A stretch of DNA of 53,228 nt from DATATB01 sp036268995 (lineage in GTDB: Bacteria > Planctomycetota > Planctomycetia > Pirellulales > PNKZ01), in assembly GCA_036268995.1 (NCBI GenBank), contig DATATB010000118.1, positions 1-53,228 of the forward strand, given 5' to 3'. This document shows, piece after piece, positions 1 to 9,200 of the stretch (its first letter is position 1; each line of letters starts with the position of its first letter). A program made the translations under genes and the position numbers. Under the pieces are notes generated by a model. It was given only the letters and a program-made list of their open reading frames with translations. It was not told the origin of the DNA and did not search any database.

Positions 1-1
1 C

Positions 2-1393
2 TTCCAAACGTATTTCCTGCGGATCTTCGTCGTTCTGTTCGCCTCATTCGGCTCTTACCTCCACGCCGCCGACCGCCCCAACATCGTCTTTATCTTCGCC
101 GATGACTGGGGCTGGGGCGACCTGGGCTGTCACGGGCATCCTTATGTGAAGACGCCGAACATTGATCGCCTCGCACGCGAGGGGACTGACTTCCACCGCT
201 TCACCGTGGCGAGCGGCATTTGTTCGCCGAGCCGCACCGCCGTGATGACCGGGCATTTCCCCGCGCGCTACAACATTGACGGCCACTTCTCCTGGGTGAA
301 GACCAACGCCCAGCGCAATATGCCGGACTGGCTGGACCCGCGGACGCCGACACTGCCGAAAATGCTCCAGTCGGCGGGCTACGCCACGGCGCACTTCGGG
401 AAATGGCATCTCGCCAACGACATGATCCCCGATTCGCCGCTGCCGAAGGTCTATGGCTATGACCAGTACGGTGCCTTCAACTGTGCGGGCGAGCAGATGC
501 CGGTGCATGAGGACGCGCGCTGCGCCATCGCCTTCATCGAGAAGACCGCCGCGGCGAAAAAGCCATTCTACATCAACTTGTGGATGCACGAGCCGCACAC
601 GCCGTTTCACACCGTGCCGAAATATGAATGGCGTTTCCGCGACATGCAGAGCCGCGAGCACCAGATTTACGCCTCCGTTCTGTCGCATGCCGATGACAGG
701 ATCGGGGAGCTGCTTGCGGCGCTGGACCGGTTGAAACTTACCGAGAACACCTTGGTAATCTTCAGCTCCGACAACGGTCCCGCGCGTGACAAGCAGGGAG
801 CGAAACTCCAACTCGGCTACGATACCGTCACCGGCGCGGGCTGGTACGGTCCCGCGTCGAAGGGCCTCACCGCCGGGCGGAAGGGCTACAAGGCCGCATT
901 GTTCGAGGGCGGCATCAATGTGCCGTTCATCGCGCGTTGGCCGGGGACAATTGCCGCGGGAAAGATCGACAACACTTCGCTGATTTCGGCCGTCGATCTG
1001 CTGCCGACCTTCTGCGAACTGGCCGGAGCGAAGCTACCCGAGGGCTATCAACCCGACGGGCTCAGCCAGACCGCCGTGCTCCTTGGCCAAGCCGCACCCA
1101 TCCGCGCGAAGCCGCTCTTCTGGCGCACGTCTGGGGCATGGCCGCCGAAGCCGGATGCCCCCTATCACTGGGCGACTTATGCGGTCGTAGCCGAACACTG
1201 GAAACTGCTGTCCAGCCGCGACGGCAGCCATGTCGAGCTCTACGATCTCGCTCGAGACCCTCTCGAAACCATCGACCTCGCCGCTGACCGAGGCGAGGTC
1301 GTGAAACCACTGACCGCGAAGCTCGAAGCATGGAAGGCCACGCTACCCGGGAAACCCACCGGTGCGGTGTTCTCCGCCGAGCGTCATCAATGA
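2..1393 (+). CDS. Secreted sulfatase (arylsulfatase A-like), 5'-partial
   Basis: The frame is open from base 2, so the start lies before the window. The visible N-terminus is a hydrophobic signal-peptide tail ending near LHAADRPN. It leads into the classic sulfatase opening NIVFIFADDWGWGDLG, whose paired Asp residues bind the catalytic Ca ion. CSPSR at about 221-235 carries the Cys that a formylglycine-generating enzyme oxidises to the active-site aldehyde. Later hallmarks are GKWHL, HEPHTPFH, FSSDNGP and a C-terminal LYDLARDPLET segment. The family hydrolyses sulfate esters, and in planctomycetes often acts on sulfated polysaccharides in the periplasm or outside the cell. The substrate cannot be read from sequence. 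No partner gene is visible on its 3' side; the next gene, a sigma factor, begins about 420 bases downstream. Confidence 0.95.
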   Translation, partial: FQTYFLRIFVVLFASFGSYLHAADRPNIVFIFADDWGWGDLGCHGHPYVKTPNIDRLAREGTDFHRFTVASGICSPSRTAVMTGHFPARYNIDGHFSWVKTNAQRNMPDWLDPRTPTLPKMLQSAGYATAHFGKWHLANDMIPDSPLPKVYGYDQYGAFNCAGEQMPVHEDARCAIAFIEKTAAAKKPFYINLWMHEPHTPFHTVPKYEWRFRDMQSREHQIYASVLSHADDRIGELLAALDRLKLTENTLVIFSSDNGPARDKQGAKLQLGYDTVTGAGWYGPASKGLTAGRKGYKAALFEGGINVPFIARWPGTIAAGKIDNTSLISAVDLLPTFCELAGAKLPEGYQPDGLSQTAVLLGQAAPIRAKPLFWRTSGAWPPKPDAPYHWATYAVVAEHWKLLSSRDGSHVELYDLARDPLETIDLAADRGEVVKPLTAKLEAWKATLPGKPTGAVFSAERHQ

Positions 1394-1816
1394 GTCCTCC
1401 CATCATCACTCCATGAAAAACGCCACCGCTCGCGCCCAGCTCGCCGGTTCGTAGCGTCGCTGTGAACGGCATTCATTAATCTACTTCGGGGCGACACCCC
1501 GAGGCGGCCGTCACAAGGGCTCCGTAGAAATGGAAATTGGGTAGTGTCTGAATCATTTCAGCCACTACCCGAAATTGGACTCATTTGACAATGCCCCAAT
1601 TGAGACTGGTTCTCAATTGCTAGTGTGCGACCGAAGACGGCCGCGACGTCCGCACACCTACCGCCTTCACGCCGCACTAATTGCTTCCTGCTCACTGGCC
1701 AATAGAAGTGCGACGTAATGCATGCTAAAGTCGTGGAACCAACAGGGCGGGATCGGCGAAGTCGACCGGTGCCGGGCCCTCTCATCCAGTCACCGCATCG
1801 TCGGGTGAGACAAATC
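1394..1816. other. Intergenic region between sulfatase and sigma factor
   Basis: No convincing gene is seen. The reading frame of the sigma factor extends upstream to an ATG at 1718, but that extension lacks family similarity. The region holds an imperfect hairpin at 1539-1570, listed separately. The promoter of the sigma factor is expected here but no consensus is clear. Confidence 0.5.
1539..1570. terminator. Imperfect hairpin, possible terminator or regulatory site
   Basis: GGGTAGTG at 1539-1546 pairs with CACTACCC at 1563-1570. After one mismatch CTGAA pairs with TTCAG around a four-base loop. No T-run follows on either strand, so a classic intrinsic terminator is not supported. The position after the sulfatase and before the sigma factor fits a transcript end or an operator. 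Confidence 0.35.
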
Positions 1817-2428
1817 GTGACAGCCGGCGGACATATTCATCATGGCGGCATCGGCGAGTCCACATCGACTTCGTCCAGGCTTATTGCAGGCCTAAGGGAT
1901 TGCGACGGCGATGCCTGGCGGCTGATGGCTGCGCTGTACGCTCCCTTGGTACACCGCTGGGTCGTGCGAACCGGACTGCGCCAGGAGGATGCCGCGGACA
2001 TTGTTCAAGAAGTGTTTACGGTGGTCTTTCGCAGGGTTGCCAGCTTTCGAAAGGAGCAACCTGGCGACAGCTTTCGCGGCTGGTTGCGGGGGATCACGCA
2101 GAATATTGTACGAAACCACGTTCGTCGCGTTGCCGGGCGACCCCAGGCGGCCGGCGGTTCGGAAGCGCAACGCCAGTTGCAGCAGGCACCCGCCGACCTG
2201 TCGAGCTCCGGGCTCGACGATGGCTACGGCGCGGTCTGTCGCCGAGCGCTGAACTTAATTCAGGCCGAGTTCGAACACACGACGTGGCAGGCATTTTGGC
2301 TCGTCGCGGTCGAGGGGCAATCGTCCTCGGCGGTGGCCGAAGGCTTGGGCATCACGCTGAATGCGGTCTACCTGGCCAAATCGCGCGTGGCGCGACGGCT
2401 GCGCGAAGTGCTGGGAGAGGCCGACTGA
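1817..2428 (+). CDS. ECF-type RNA polymerase sigma factor paired with kinase
   Basis: A protein of about 203 aa from GTG 1817. An upstream ATG at 1718 is in frame but adds a non-conserved basic stretch, whereas the GTG has GGGTGAG a few bases upstream. Region 2 shows the usual ECF pattern: GDAWRLMAALYAPLVHRWV, then EDAADIVQEVFTVVFRRV, then FRGWLRGITQNIVRNHVRR. Region 4 is the helix-turn-helix SSSAVAEGLGITLNAVYLAKSR near the C-terminus. It would direct RNA polymerase to a specific promoter set. The stop is only seven bases before the kinase start, so the two are very probably cotranscribed. Linked ECF sigma and Ser/Thr kinase genes are known from planctomycetes, where phosphorylation is thought to control the sigma factor. 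That control is inferred here. Confidence 0.93.
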   Translation: MTAGGHIHHGGIGESTSTSSRLIAGLRDCDGDAWRLMAALYAPLVHRWVVRTGLRQEDAADIVQEVFTVVFRRVASFRKEQPGDSFRGWLRGITQNIVRNHVRRVAGRPQAAGGSEAQRQLQQAPADLSSSGLDDGYGAVCRRALNLIQAEFEHTTWQAFWLVAVEGQSSSAVAEGLGITLNAVYLAKSRVARRLREVLGEAD

Positions 2429-2435
2429 CTAGGCG

Positions 2436-5400
2436 ATGGACTGGACACGTTTTATGCCTGCGGACCATCCCACGTTGAACGTTACCGGCCTGTGCCCCGA
2501 TCAACAGGTACTTTCCAAGCTGTTGTCCGGGCGGCTGAATCGCGACGAACTGGAATCGATCGCCGGTCACGTGGCCGTCTGCGGACAGTGTGCCAAGACG
2601 CTGAGCACCCTGGAAAACGACCAGGATGACCTGCTGATGCTGCTGCGTGAGCCGATCGAGGCCGATGAGCTGTCGACAGCCGATTCCACGGCCTTGATCG
2701 CACGCGTCGAGGCGATTCGCACTTCGCCCAAAGTGGCGTCCGAGTTCGTTCCGCGCACGCTCGGCCGCTACCAACTGCTGGGCAAGCTCGGCGAAGGCGG
2801 GATGGGCGCCGTCTATAAGGCCATGAACGTCAACCTGGGCAAAGTCGTGGCCTTGAAAACGCTCGGCTGCGCCCGGGTCAAAGACGCCGCGGCGATCGCC
2901 CGCTTGCGGCGCGAGATGAAATCGGTCGGCGCGCTGCAACACGCGAACATCGTCGGCGCCCATGACGCGGACGAAATCGACGGCGTCCATTTCCTGGTCA
3001 TGGAGTATGTCGAAGGCCTCGACCTCGCCGAACTCACGCGCCGCCTCGGCCGCCTGGACATCGCCGACGCTTGCGAGCTGACCCGGCAGGCCGCCGTCGG
3101 CTTGGACTACGCCCACCAGCACGGCCTGGTCCATCGCGACATCAAGCCGCCGAACTTGATGCTCGACGGCCACGCCCAACTCAAAGTGCTCGACCTGGGC
3201 CTGGCGCTGCTGGCCGAAGACGACGCCAACGAACTGACGTCGGCCGGCAGCATCATGGGCACGGCCGATTACATGGCCCCCGAGCAGGCCGGCGACAGCC
3301 ACCACGTCGACGCCCGCGCCGACGTTTACAGTCTCGGCTGCACGCTGTTCAAGCTCCTCAGCGGACGGCCGCCGTTCGCCGGCCCTGCGTACGGTTCGGC
3401 CATCAAAAAAGCTTTGGCGCATGCCACTCAGCCGCCTCCGGCGATTCACGACCTGCGGGCGGAAGTGCCGGCTGGCCTCGGCGAAATCGTCGCGCGCACG
3501 TTGGCGAAGCAGCCGCAAGACCGCTTCGCTTCGGCCGGCGACCTGGCGACAGCCCTGGCCCCGTTTTGCGGCGGCAGCCGACTGGTCGAGCTCTTCGAGC
3601 GCGCCGCGGCCAACGGGCCGAGCCGATCCGATGTCGTCATCTTCGCGGACACCTACACCGACGCCGGCGCTGGCTCGTCGCTGGTCCCCACCGAGCCCGG
3701 CGAGGCAAGCGCGCCCGCCGGCGAGCATCCGGTGTCCGCTGGCGAGCCGGGAGCGTCAGCGACCGGAGGATCCCCTGCCGCCCTGCCGCCGCGTCCTCCG
3801 CGTCGCGCCGCACTCCTCGGCGCCGCCGGGGCCGGCGCGCTAGCGCTTCTATTGGGCGTGATCTTCGTGATTCGCGACCGCAACGGCCAGGAGCTCCAGC
3901 GCTTTGAAGCGCCGGACGGCGCGAGCGTCTCAATCGAAAAAGCGACGGCGATTCCCGCTCCCGCTCCCCAGCCGCCGGCACCGGCCATCGCACCCTTCGA
4001 TGCCAACGAAGCCCGCGCTTATCAAGCGGCCTGGGCCAAGTATCTGGGCACGCCGGTGGAGCGGATGAATTCCGTCGGGATGACGCTCACGTTGATTCCG
4101 CCCGGCGAATTCCTGATGGGCAGCACGCCCGAGCAAATGGCCGAGGCACGCAAGATCGCCGAAACAGACGTCCATCCCGAAAAAAACTACTGGGCTCGCA
4201 TCCAATTGGAAGCGCCGCAGCACCGGGTCCGATTGACCAGGCCCTACCGCCTGGGCGCTACGGAGGTCACGCTCGGGCAATTCAAGAAATTTGTCGAAGC
4301 CACGCAGTATGTCACGGAGGCCGAGCAGTTCGGGTTCGGCGATTCCGCCCATGCTAAAGCAAACGATCAGGTAAAGGCCCGATACCATGGGCTCTCCTGG
4401 CGCTCACCCAGCTATCCGGTGACCGACGATTCGCCGGTCACGCAGGTCACCTGGAACGACGCCGTGCGGTTCTGCAACTGGCTGAGCGGCAAAGAAAAAC
4501 TCAAATCATGTTATCGCCAGGATGCCCGGGCCGGTTGGGTTGCCGTGGTCTCGGGCACTGGCTACCGGCTGCCGACGGAAGCCGAGTGGGAATTCGCTTG
4601 CCGAGCCGGCACGACGACGCAGTTTTCGTTTGGAGACAACGTCGCCTCACTCGACCGTTACGCCTGGATCCTCGAGAATGCTCATGGCGCACCGCGAGCC
4701 GTGGGATTGAAGCTCTCCAATCCGTTCGGCCTATTTGACGTGCACGGCAACGCGACTGAATGGTGCCAGGATTTTTACCGTTCGTCGTACGATCTCAAGT
4801 CCTCGCCCAACGATCCGGCCGGCCCGCCGCCCAGCGGCAGCCATATCATGCGCGGCGGTAATGCGGATAGTCTCGTGGTCAATAGCCGTGCGGCCACTCG
4901 CCTATCCGGCGCACCGATTGCTCGGCAAAAGGCGATGGGCTTCCGCGTGGCGGTGAGCCAGCCCGCGGAGGATGGCCAGTCGATAAGAGCCGCCGGCCTG
5001 GGCGCCGCCGAGGACCGTCCTCGTCCGGCGGTAGAACCGCCGCCTGCTCGTTCCTCGCAAATGGCCAAGCCGCCAGCGCCGGCCATTGCCCCCTTCGATG
5101 CCAACGAAGCCCGCGCTTATCAAGCCGCCTGGGCCAAATACCTGCACGCACCGAGGGAGCGGATGAATGTTGTCGGCATGTCGCTGGTGTTGATCCCGCC
5201 CGGCAAATTCCTGATGGGCAGCACGCCGGAGCAAATGGCCGAGGGCCGCAAGATCGCCGAGCAGGACCGCGAGCGGCCGCAACAGGATCTGGCTGCGTCT
5301 GCCATTAAAACCGAGACGCCGCAACACCAGGTCACGCTGACCAGGCCCTATTGGCTGGGCAGTATGGAGGTGACGGTCAGACAATTCAAGAAATTTGTCG

Positions 5401-6077
5401 AAGCCACCAAGTATGTCACCGAAGCCGAGCAGTTCGGATTCGGCAATTCGCCCGAAGTCAAAGCAAACGATCAAGTAAAACCCCAAGTTCATGGGCTCTC
5501 CTGGCGTTCACCCAGCTATCCGGTGACCGACGATTCGCCGGTCACGCAGGTCACCTGGCACGACGCCGTACGCTTCTGCAATTGGCTGAGCGACCAGGAC
5601 AAACTCAAACCATGCTATCGCCAGGATGCCGGATCCGATTGGATCCTCCAGGCGTCGGGCACCGGCTATCGACTGCCGACGGAAGCCGAGTGGGAATTCG
5701 CGTGTCGCGCGGGCACGACCACGCAGTTTTCGTTTGGCGACGACGTCGCCTTGCTCGGCCGCTACGCCTGGATCTTCGAGAATGCCCACGGCGCGCCGCG
5801 GGCCGCGGGCATAAAACCTGCCAATCCCTTCGGTCTGTTCGATATGCACGGCAATGTGTCCGAATGGTGCCAGGATGTGTACGCCCCCAGCTACGGCCCC
5901 CCGTTGTCGTCGATCGACCCAACCGGTGCGGCCGTCGGCTCCCTTCGCATCGCGCGCGGCGGTAATGCCAACGGCAACGAGTTTCGCTGCCGATCGGCCG
6001 GTCGTGAGCACTTGCCACCGACCGGCCGCCAAAAGAACTTCGGCTTCCGGGTCGTTTGCCCGGCTGTCAGCCCGTAG
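2436..6077 (+). CDS. Membrane Ser/Thr protein kinase with zinc-finger-like N-terminus and two FGE-like domains
   Basis: 1213 aa. Residues 1-100 include GHVAVCGQC, an HxxxCxxC pattern like zinc-finger anti-sigma factors. The kinase domain spans about 108-370: glycine loop GEGGMG, Lys141 in VALKTL, HRDIKPPN with HRD at 233-235, DLG in place of DFG at about 253, and APEQ with DVYSLG. It looks catalytically complete. A proline-rich linker and one transmembrane helix (about 459-480) follow. Two outward-facing FGE-sulfatase (SUMF1-like) domains lie at about 545-840 and 910-1208. Each is preceded by the same linker beginning PAIAPFDANEARAYQ. The FGE copies keep PPGEFLMGS, EAEWEFACRAG and GFR, but the Cys pair of true formylglycine-generating enzymes is not seen. 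They are therefore more likely ligand-sensing or structural. Coupling to the sigma factor suggests envelope-to-transcription signalling. Confidence 0.95.
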   Translation: MDWTRFMPADHPTLNVTGLCPDQQVLSKLLSGRLNRDELESIAGHVAVCGQCAKTLSTLENDQDDLLMLLREPIEADELSTADSTALIARVEAIRTSPKVASEFVPRTLGRYQLLGKLGEGGMGAVYKAMNVNLGKVVALKTLGCARVKDAAAIARLRREMKSVGALQHANIVGAHDADEIDGVHFLVMEYVEGLDLAELTRRLGRLDIADACELTRQAAVGLDYAHQHGLVHRDIKPPNLMLDGHAQLKVLDLGLALLAEDDANELTSAGSIMGTADYMAPEQAGDSHHVDARADVYSLGCTLFKLLSGRPPFAGPAYGSAIKKALAHATQPPPAIHDLRAEVPAGLGEIVARTLAKQPQDRFASAGDLATALAPFCGGSRLVELFERAAANGPSRSDVVIFADTYTDAGAGSSLVPTEPGEASAPAGEHPVSAGEPGASATGGSPAALPPRPPRRAALLGAAGAGALALLLGVIFVIRDRNGQELQRFEAPDGASVSIEKATAIPAPAPQPPAPAIAPFDANEARAYQAAWAKYLGTPVERMNSVGMTLTLIPPGEFLMGSTPEQMAEARKIAETDVHPEKNYWARIQLEAPQHRVRLTRPYRLGATEVTLGQFKKFVEATQYVTEAEQFGFGDSAHAKANDQVKARYHGLSWRSPSYPVTDDSPVTQVTWNDAVRFCNWLSGKEKLKSCYRQDARAGWVAVVSGTGYRLPTEAEWEFACRAGTTTQFSFGDNVASLDRYAWILENAHGAPRAVGLKLSNPFGLFDVHGNATEWCQDFYRSSYDLKSSPNDPAGPPPSGSHIMRGGNADSLVVNSRAATRLSGAPIARQKAMGFRVAVSQPAEDGQSIRAAGLGAAEDRPRPAVEPPPARSSQMAKPPAPAIAPFDANEARAYQAAWAKYLHAPRERMNVVGMSLVLIPPGKFLMGSTPEQMAEGRKIAEQDRERPQQDLAASAIKTETPQHQVTLTRPYWLGSMEVTVRQFKKFVEATKYVTEAEQFGFGNSPEVKANDQVKPQVHGLSWRSPSYPVTDDSPVTQVTWHDAVRFCNWLSDQDKLKPCYRQDAGSDWILQASGTGYRLPTEAEWEFACRAGTTTQFSFGDDVALLGRYAWIFENAHGAPRAAGIKPANPFGLFDMHGNVSEWCQDVYAPSYGPPLSSIDPTGAAVGSLRIARGGNANGNEFRCRSAGREHLPPTGRQKNFGFRVVCPAVSP
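3972..6059 (+). repeat. Intragenic tandem duplication of the FGE-like module
   Basis: Two direct copies of about 1 kb (about 3972-4955 and 5070-6059) lie head to tail within the kinase gene. Long stretches are nearly identical, such as the linker encoding FDANEARAYQAAWAKYL and the segment encoding LSWRSPSYPVTDDSPVTQVTW. The second copy has a short insertion near 5265-5310. The similarity indicates a fairly recent duplication or ongoing gene conversion. Confidence 0.9.
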
Positions 6078-6092
6078 CGGATGGTTCGTGGG

Positions 6093-6114
6093 AATTTCGT
6101 CGCGAAGCGAAATT
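6093..6114 (+). terminator. Hairpin after the kinase gene
   Basis: AATTTCG at 6093-6099 and CGAAATT at 6108-6114 form a perfect 7-bp stem about 16 bases after the kinase stop. No T-run follows, so it is only a weak terminator candidate. Confidence 0.35.
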
Positions 6115-6250
6115 ATCTGACAGGCCCGCGACATATTCAGGTTGAGCCGGGAATCCCGCCTCGCTGCCTGCTCGCCCTCCCGCCGCAATGGGGGTGGCGG
6201 AGGCGTTCGTCCGATCCGATTTCGAATTCGCCAACCCGCGAGGTTTTGAG

Positions 6251-9200
6251 ATGAAACGCTGGCCGACCGGATGGCACCGCACTGGCAAGCGCAAGGACGC
6301 CCGCAAGAGCAAACAGGCCTCATTTCGCCGCCTCTCGTTCCAAGCGTTGGAAGCGCGGCAAATGTTGGCGGCGTTCACCGACACTGGCACGGCGCTCGAC
6401 TTGGTGCTGGGCACGAATGAAAAGCTCTCCATCAAAAGCGGAAACTCGGCGTACGAGCTTTCGCTGGGAACCACCGGCACCTGGAGCGGCACCAACGACT
6501 CGGCCGTGACAGGCAGCGGAACCAACGAAATCTCGGTCCAGCCAAATGCCCTGTGGACCAGCGGAATCGTGATCACCGACGCCGGCAGTGGCGGCGGCGA
6601 TGCCGTGGCCTTCATCGACAGCTCTCAACCTCCGCTGGTGAATGCCTACGCCAATTCCATGACCGTCACTTTGACGAATTCGTCCACGGGCCCCGCCACG
6701 CCCGGGCTGTCGTTCGATGGTACCTCGGTGTTCACGACCGGTCATTCGCTGACGGCTGCGGTCAATGGCGACGTGATCGTCAACAGCGGCGCGACGCTGG
6801 GCGCCACGGGCGGCGCGTTCACGCTTTCGGCCAGCGGCGCCGGTTCTTCGCTGACGGTCGACGGCGCCATCGTCGGCAAATCGGTGGCGCTGGCTTCCGC
6901 CGGCGACGCGAGCGTGGCCCAGGGGGCGAGCGTTTCCGCGACCAGCGGCATCCTGAGCATCAAGAGCACTGGCACGAATAGCTCGCTGACGGCCGACGGC
7001 GACGTGTCCACCACGGGCGGCCCGATTACGCTCCAGTCCACCGGGGCGGTGACCGTGGGAGTCGGCGTCACGGTCGATAGCGGCGCCGGCCTGCTGACCC
7101 TGGCCGCCGATGTGACGGCGGCCGGCAATGGGGACGACGGCGTGGGCACGCTGGCGATCGACGCCGGCGCCACGATTGTCTCGTCGGACGCCTCGCCCAG
7201 CGCGATTACGCTGCGCGGCGCCGATGTCAACATCGACACCAGCGGCAACGCGGCCGTGCTCGGAGCCTCGCGCGAGCTGGTCGCCCCGGCTAATAATACG
7301 CTTACGGGCGTTGTCGAGACAGCGGGCGCTGCCGGGTCGTTGGCCTTGGCATTCGACTCCAGCGGCAATCTCTATGTCGCCGCCGCCGCACTCGGAAACG
7401 GCACCATCAGCAAGTTCGCTCCGGGTAGCACGAAGCCCACCGCCGCGCTCACGGGCATCGACTTATTCGACCACACTGCCATGGCATTCGACCCCAGCGG
7501 CAACCTCTATGTCCTCAACATTGGCATCCCCGGGACGGTGAGCAAGTTCGCTGCGGGCGGACTCAAGCCCATCGCAACCTTAGGGCCAGTCTATGATGTC
7601 GATCGCGGCCTTGCGATCGACGCCAGCGGCAACGTCTACGTCGGCGGCGGCGGTTGGGTGTACAAGTTCGCTCCAAACAGCACGACGCCGACCGCAATTC
7701 TCAGCGGGTTCGGTGATGTCAGTGCTCTGGCGGTTGACGCCAGCGGCAACCTCTACGTTGCCGACCAGGACGACGACACAGTTACCAAGTTCGCTCCCAA
7801 TAGCACCGCACCCATGGAAACCTTGACTGGTTTGGCAGGCCCCGACGCGCTTGCATTTGACGCCGAGGGCGACCTCTTCGTGGCCAACTACGGCGACGAG
7901 CTTGGCGACGGCACCACCGTCAGCGAGTTCGCGCCCGGAAGGAACACGTCGACCGCGACGCTCAGCGGCCTCGATAGTCCCGACGCTCTGGTGTTTGATC
8001 CCAGCGGCAACCTGTATGTCGACAATGCTGGTGGTGGATATATCAGCAAATTCACGCCGGACAGTAACAGCCCCAGCGCTACGCTCTACGGAGACGGTGG
8101 CCCCATGGCGGTGGACGCGAGTGGCAATCTTTACGTGGGGTCATACGGCGGCTTCGTGTCCGAGTTCGCTCCAAACACCGAGACGATCAATCAAGCGCCG
8201 GTCGCAACTTATCTGGAATCGGTCGATTCGGACAACAATCTCTACTTGGCTACAGATGCTGGAATCGAGGAGTTTGCACCGGGCAGCACAACTCCCGACG
8301 CGACCCTCCCGACACCGGACGATGTTCACGCCATGGCCGTCAGCCCGACTGGTGAGCTTGTCGTGGGTGGCTTTTCGGGTGCGTACGAAATCACGCCGGC
8401 TGGCGAGGTTGAAATCGATGATGGTGCTGGTGACTTGGCCTTCGCGGATGCCGTGGCCTTTGATTCCAGCGGCGACCTCTACGTTGCCTATTCAGGCTAT
8501 GAAGGCGAAAGGGTAAACGTCTATCTTCCGGGTGCGACGGAGCCAGTCGACACCCTGACGGGGCTGGATGATCCAGCGGCTTTGGCATTCGACTCAAGCG
8601 GTGACGTTTTCGTGGCGAACTACGATGGCAATACGGTGAGCGAGTTCGCGCTGAATGGCTTTGTGCCCGTCGGCAACATGACACCCACGAAGACGCTTAC
8701 CGGACTGAATCAGCCTGCCGCGCTGGCCTTCGACTCAAGCGGCAACCTGTTCGTGGCCAACGAGGGCGGCTCGACGGTCAGCGAGTTCGCGCCGGGCAGC
8801 CTGACGCCAGACACTACGCTCAACACATTGTCGGAACCCCACGCTCTGGCCGTTGACTCGAATGGCGATCTCTTTGTCGGTTGCGAGGGTGCGGGCGTCA
8901 CCGGGGGCTTCGCCGGGAGCGTATTGGAATTCGCCGCCGGCGGCAGCAAGCCGATCGCCGCATTTGGGGAAGGCGAAAGCCAGCTGGCAATTGACTCCAA
9001 CGGTAATGTCTACGATGGCTTCGACGGTTACGTGACTAAATACGCGCCGGCTACGCCCGTGGCGGTGACGGGCGGCGTGACGATCCAATCTTCGCTCGAA
9101 TCGCGCCCGATGGAAATCGGCGGCTCCAACAACGCGGCCGTCGCCGGCATCAATCTCACGTCGGCCGAGCTGGCCCAGATCGCGACCATGCCGGGCGGCT

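Noticed and set aside
2352..3728. Long open frame antisense to the kinase gene
   Set aside because: It mirrors the codon bias of the kinase gene, is Arg/Val/Gly-rich and has no domain. The kinase on the other strand is certain.
2..6077. FGE-like domains of the kinase as the activator of the neighbouring sulfatase
   Set aside because: The sulfatase needs a formylglycine enzyme, but both FGE-like domains lack the Cys pair and are separated from it by the sigma gene.
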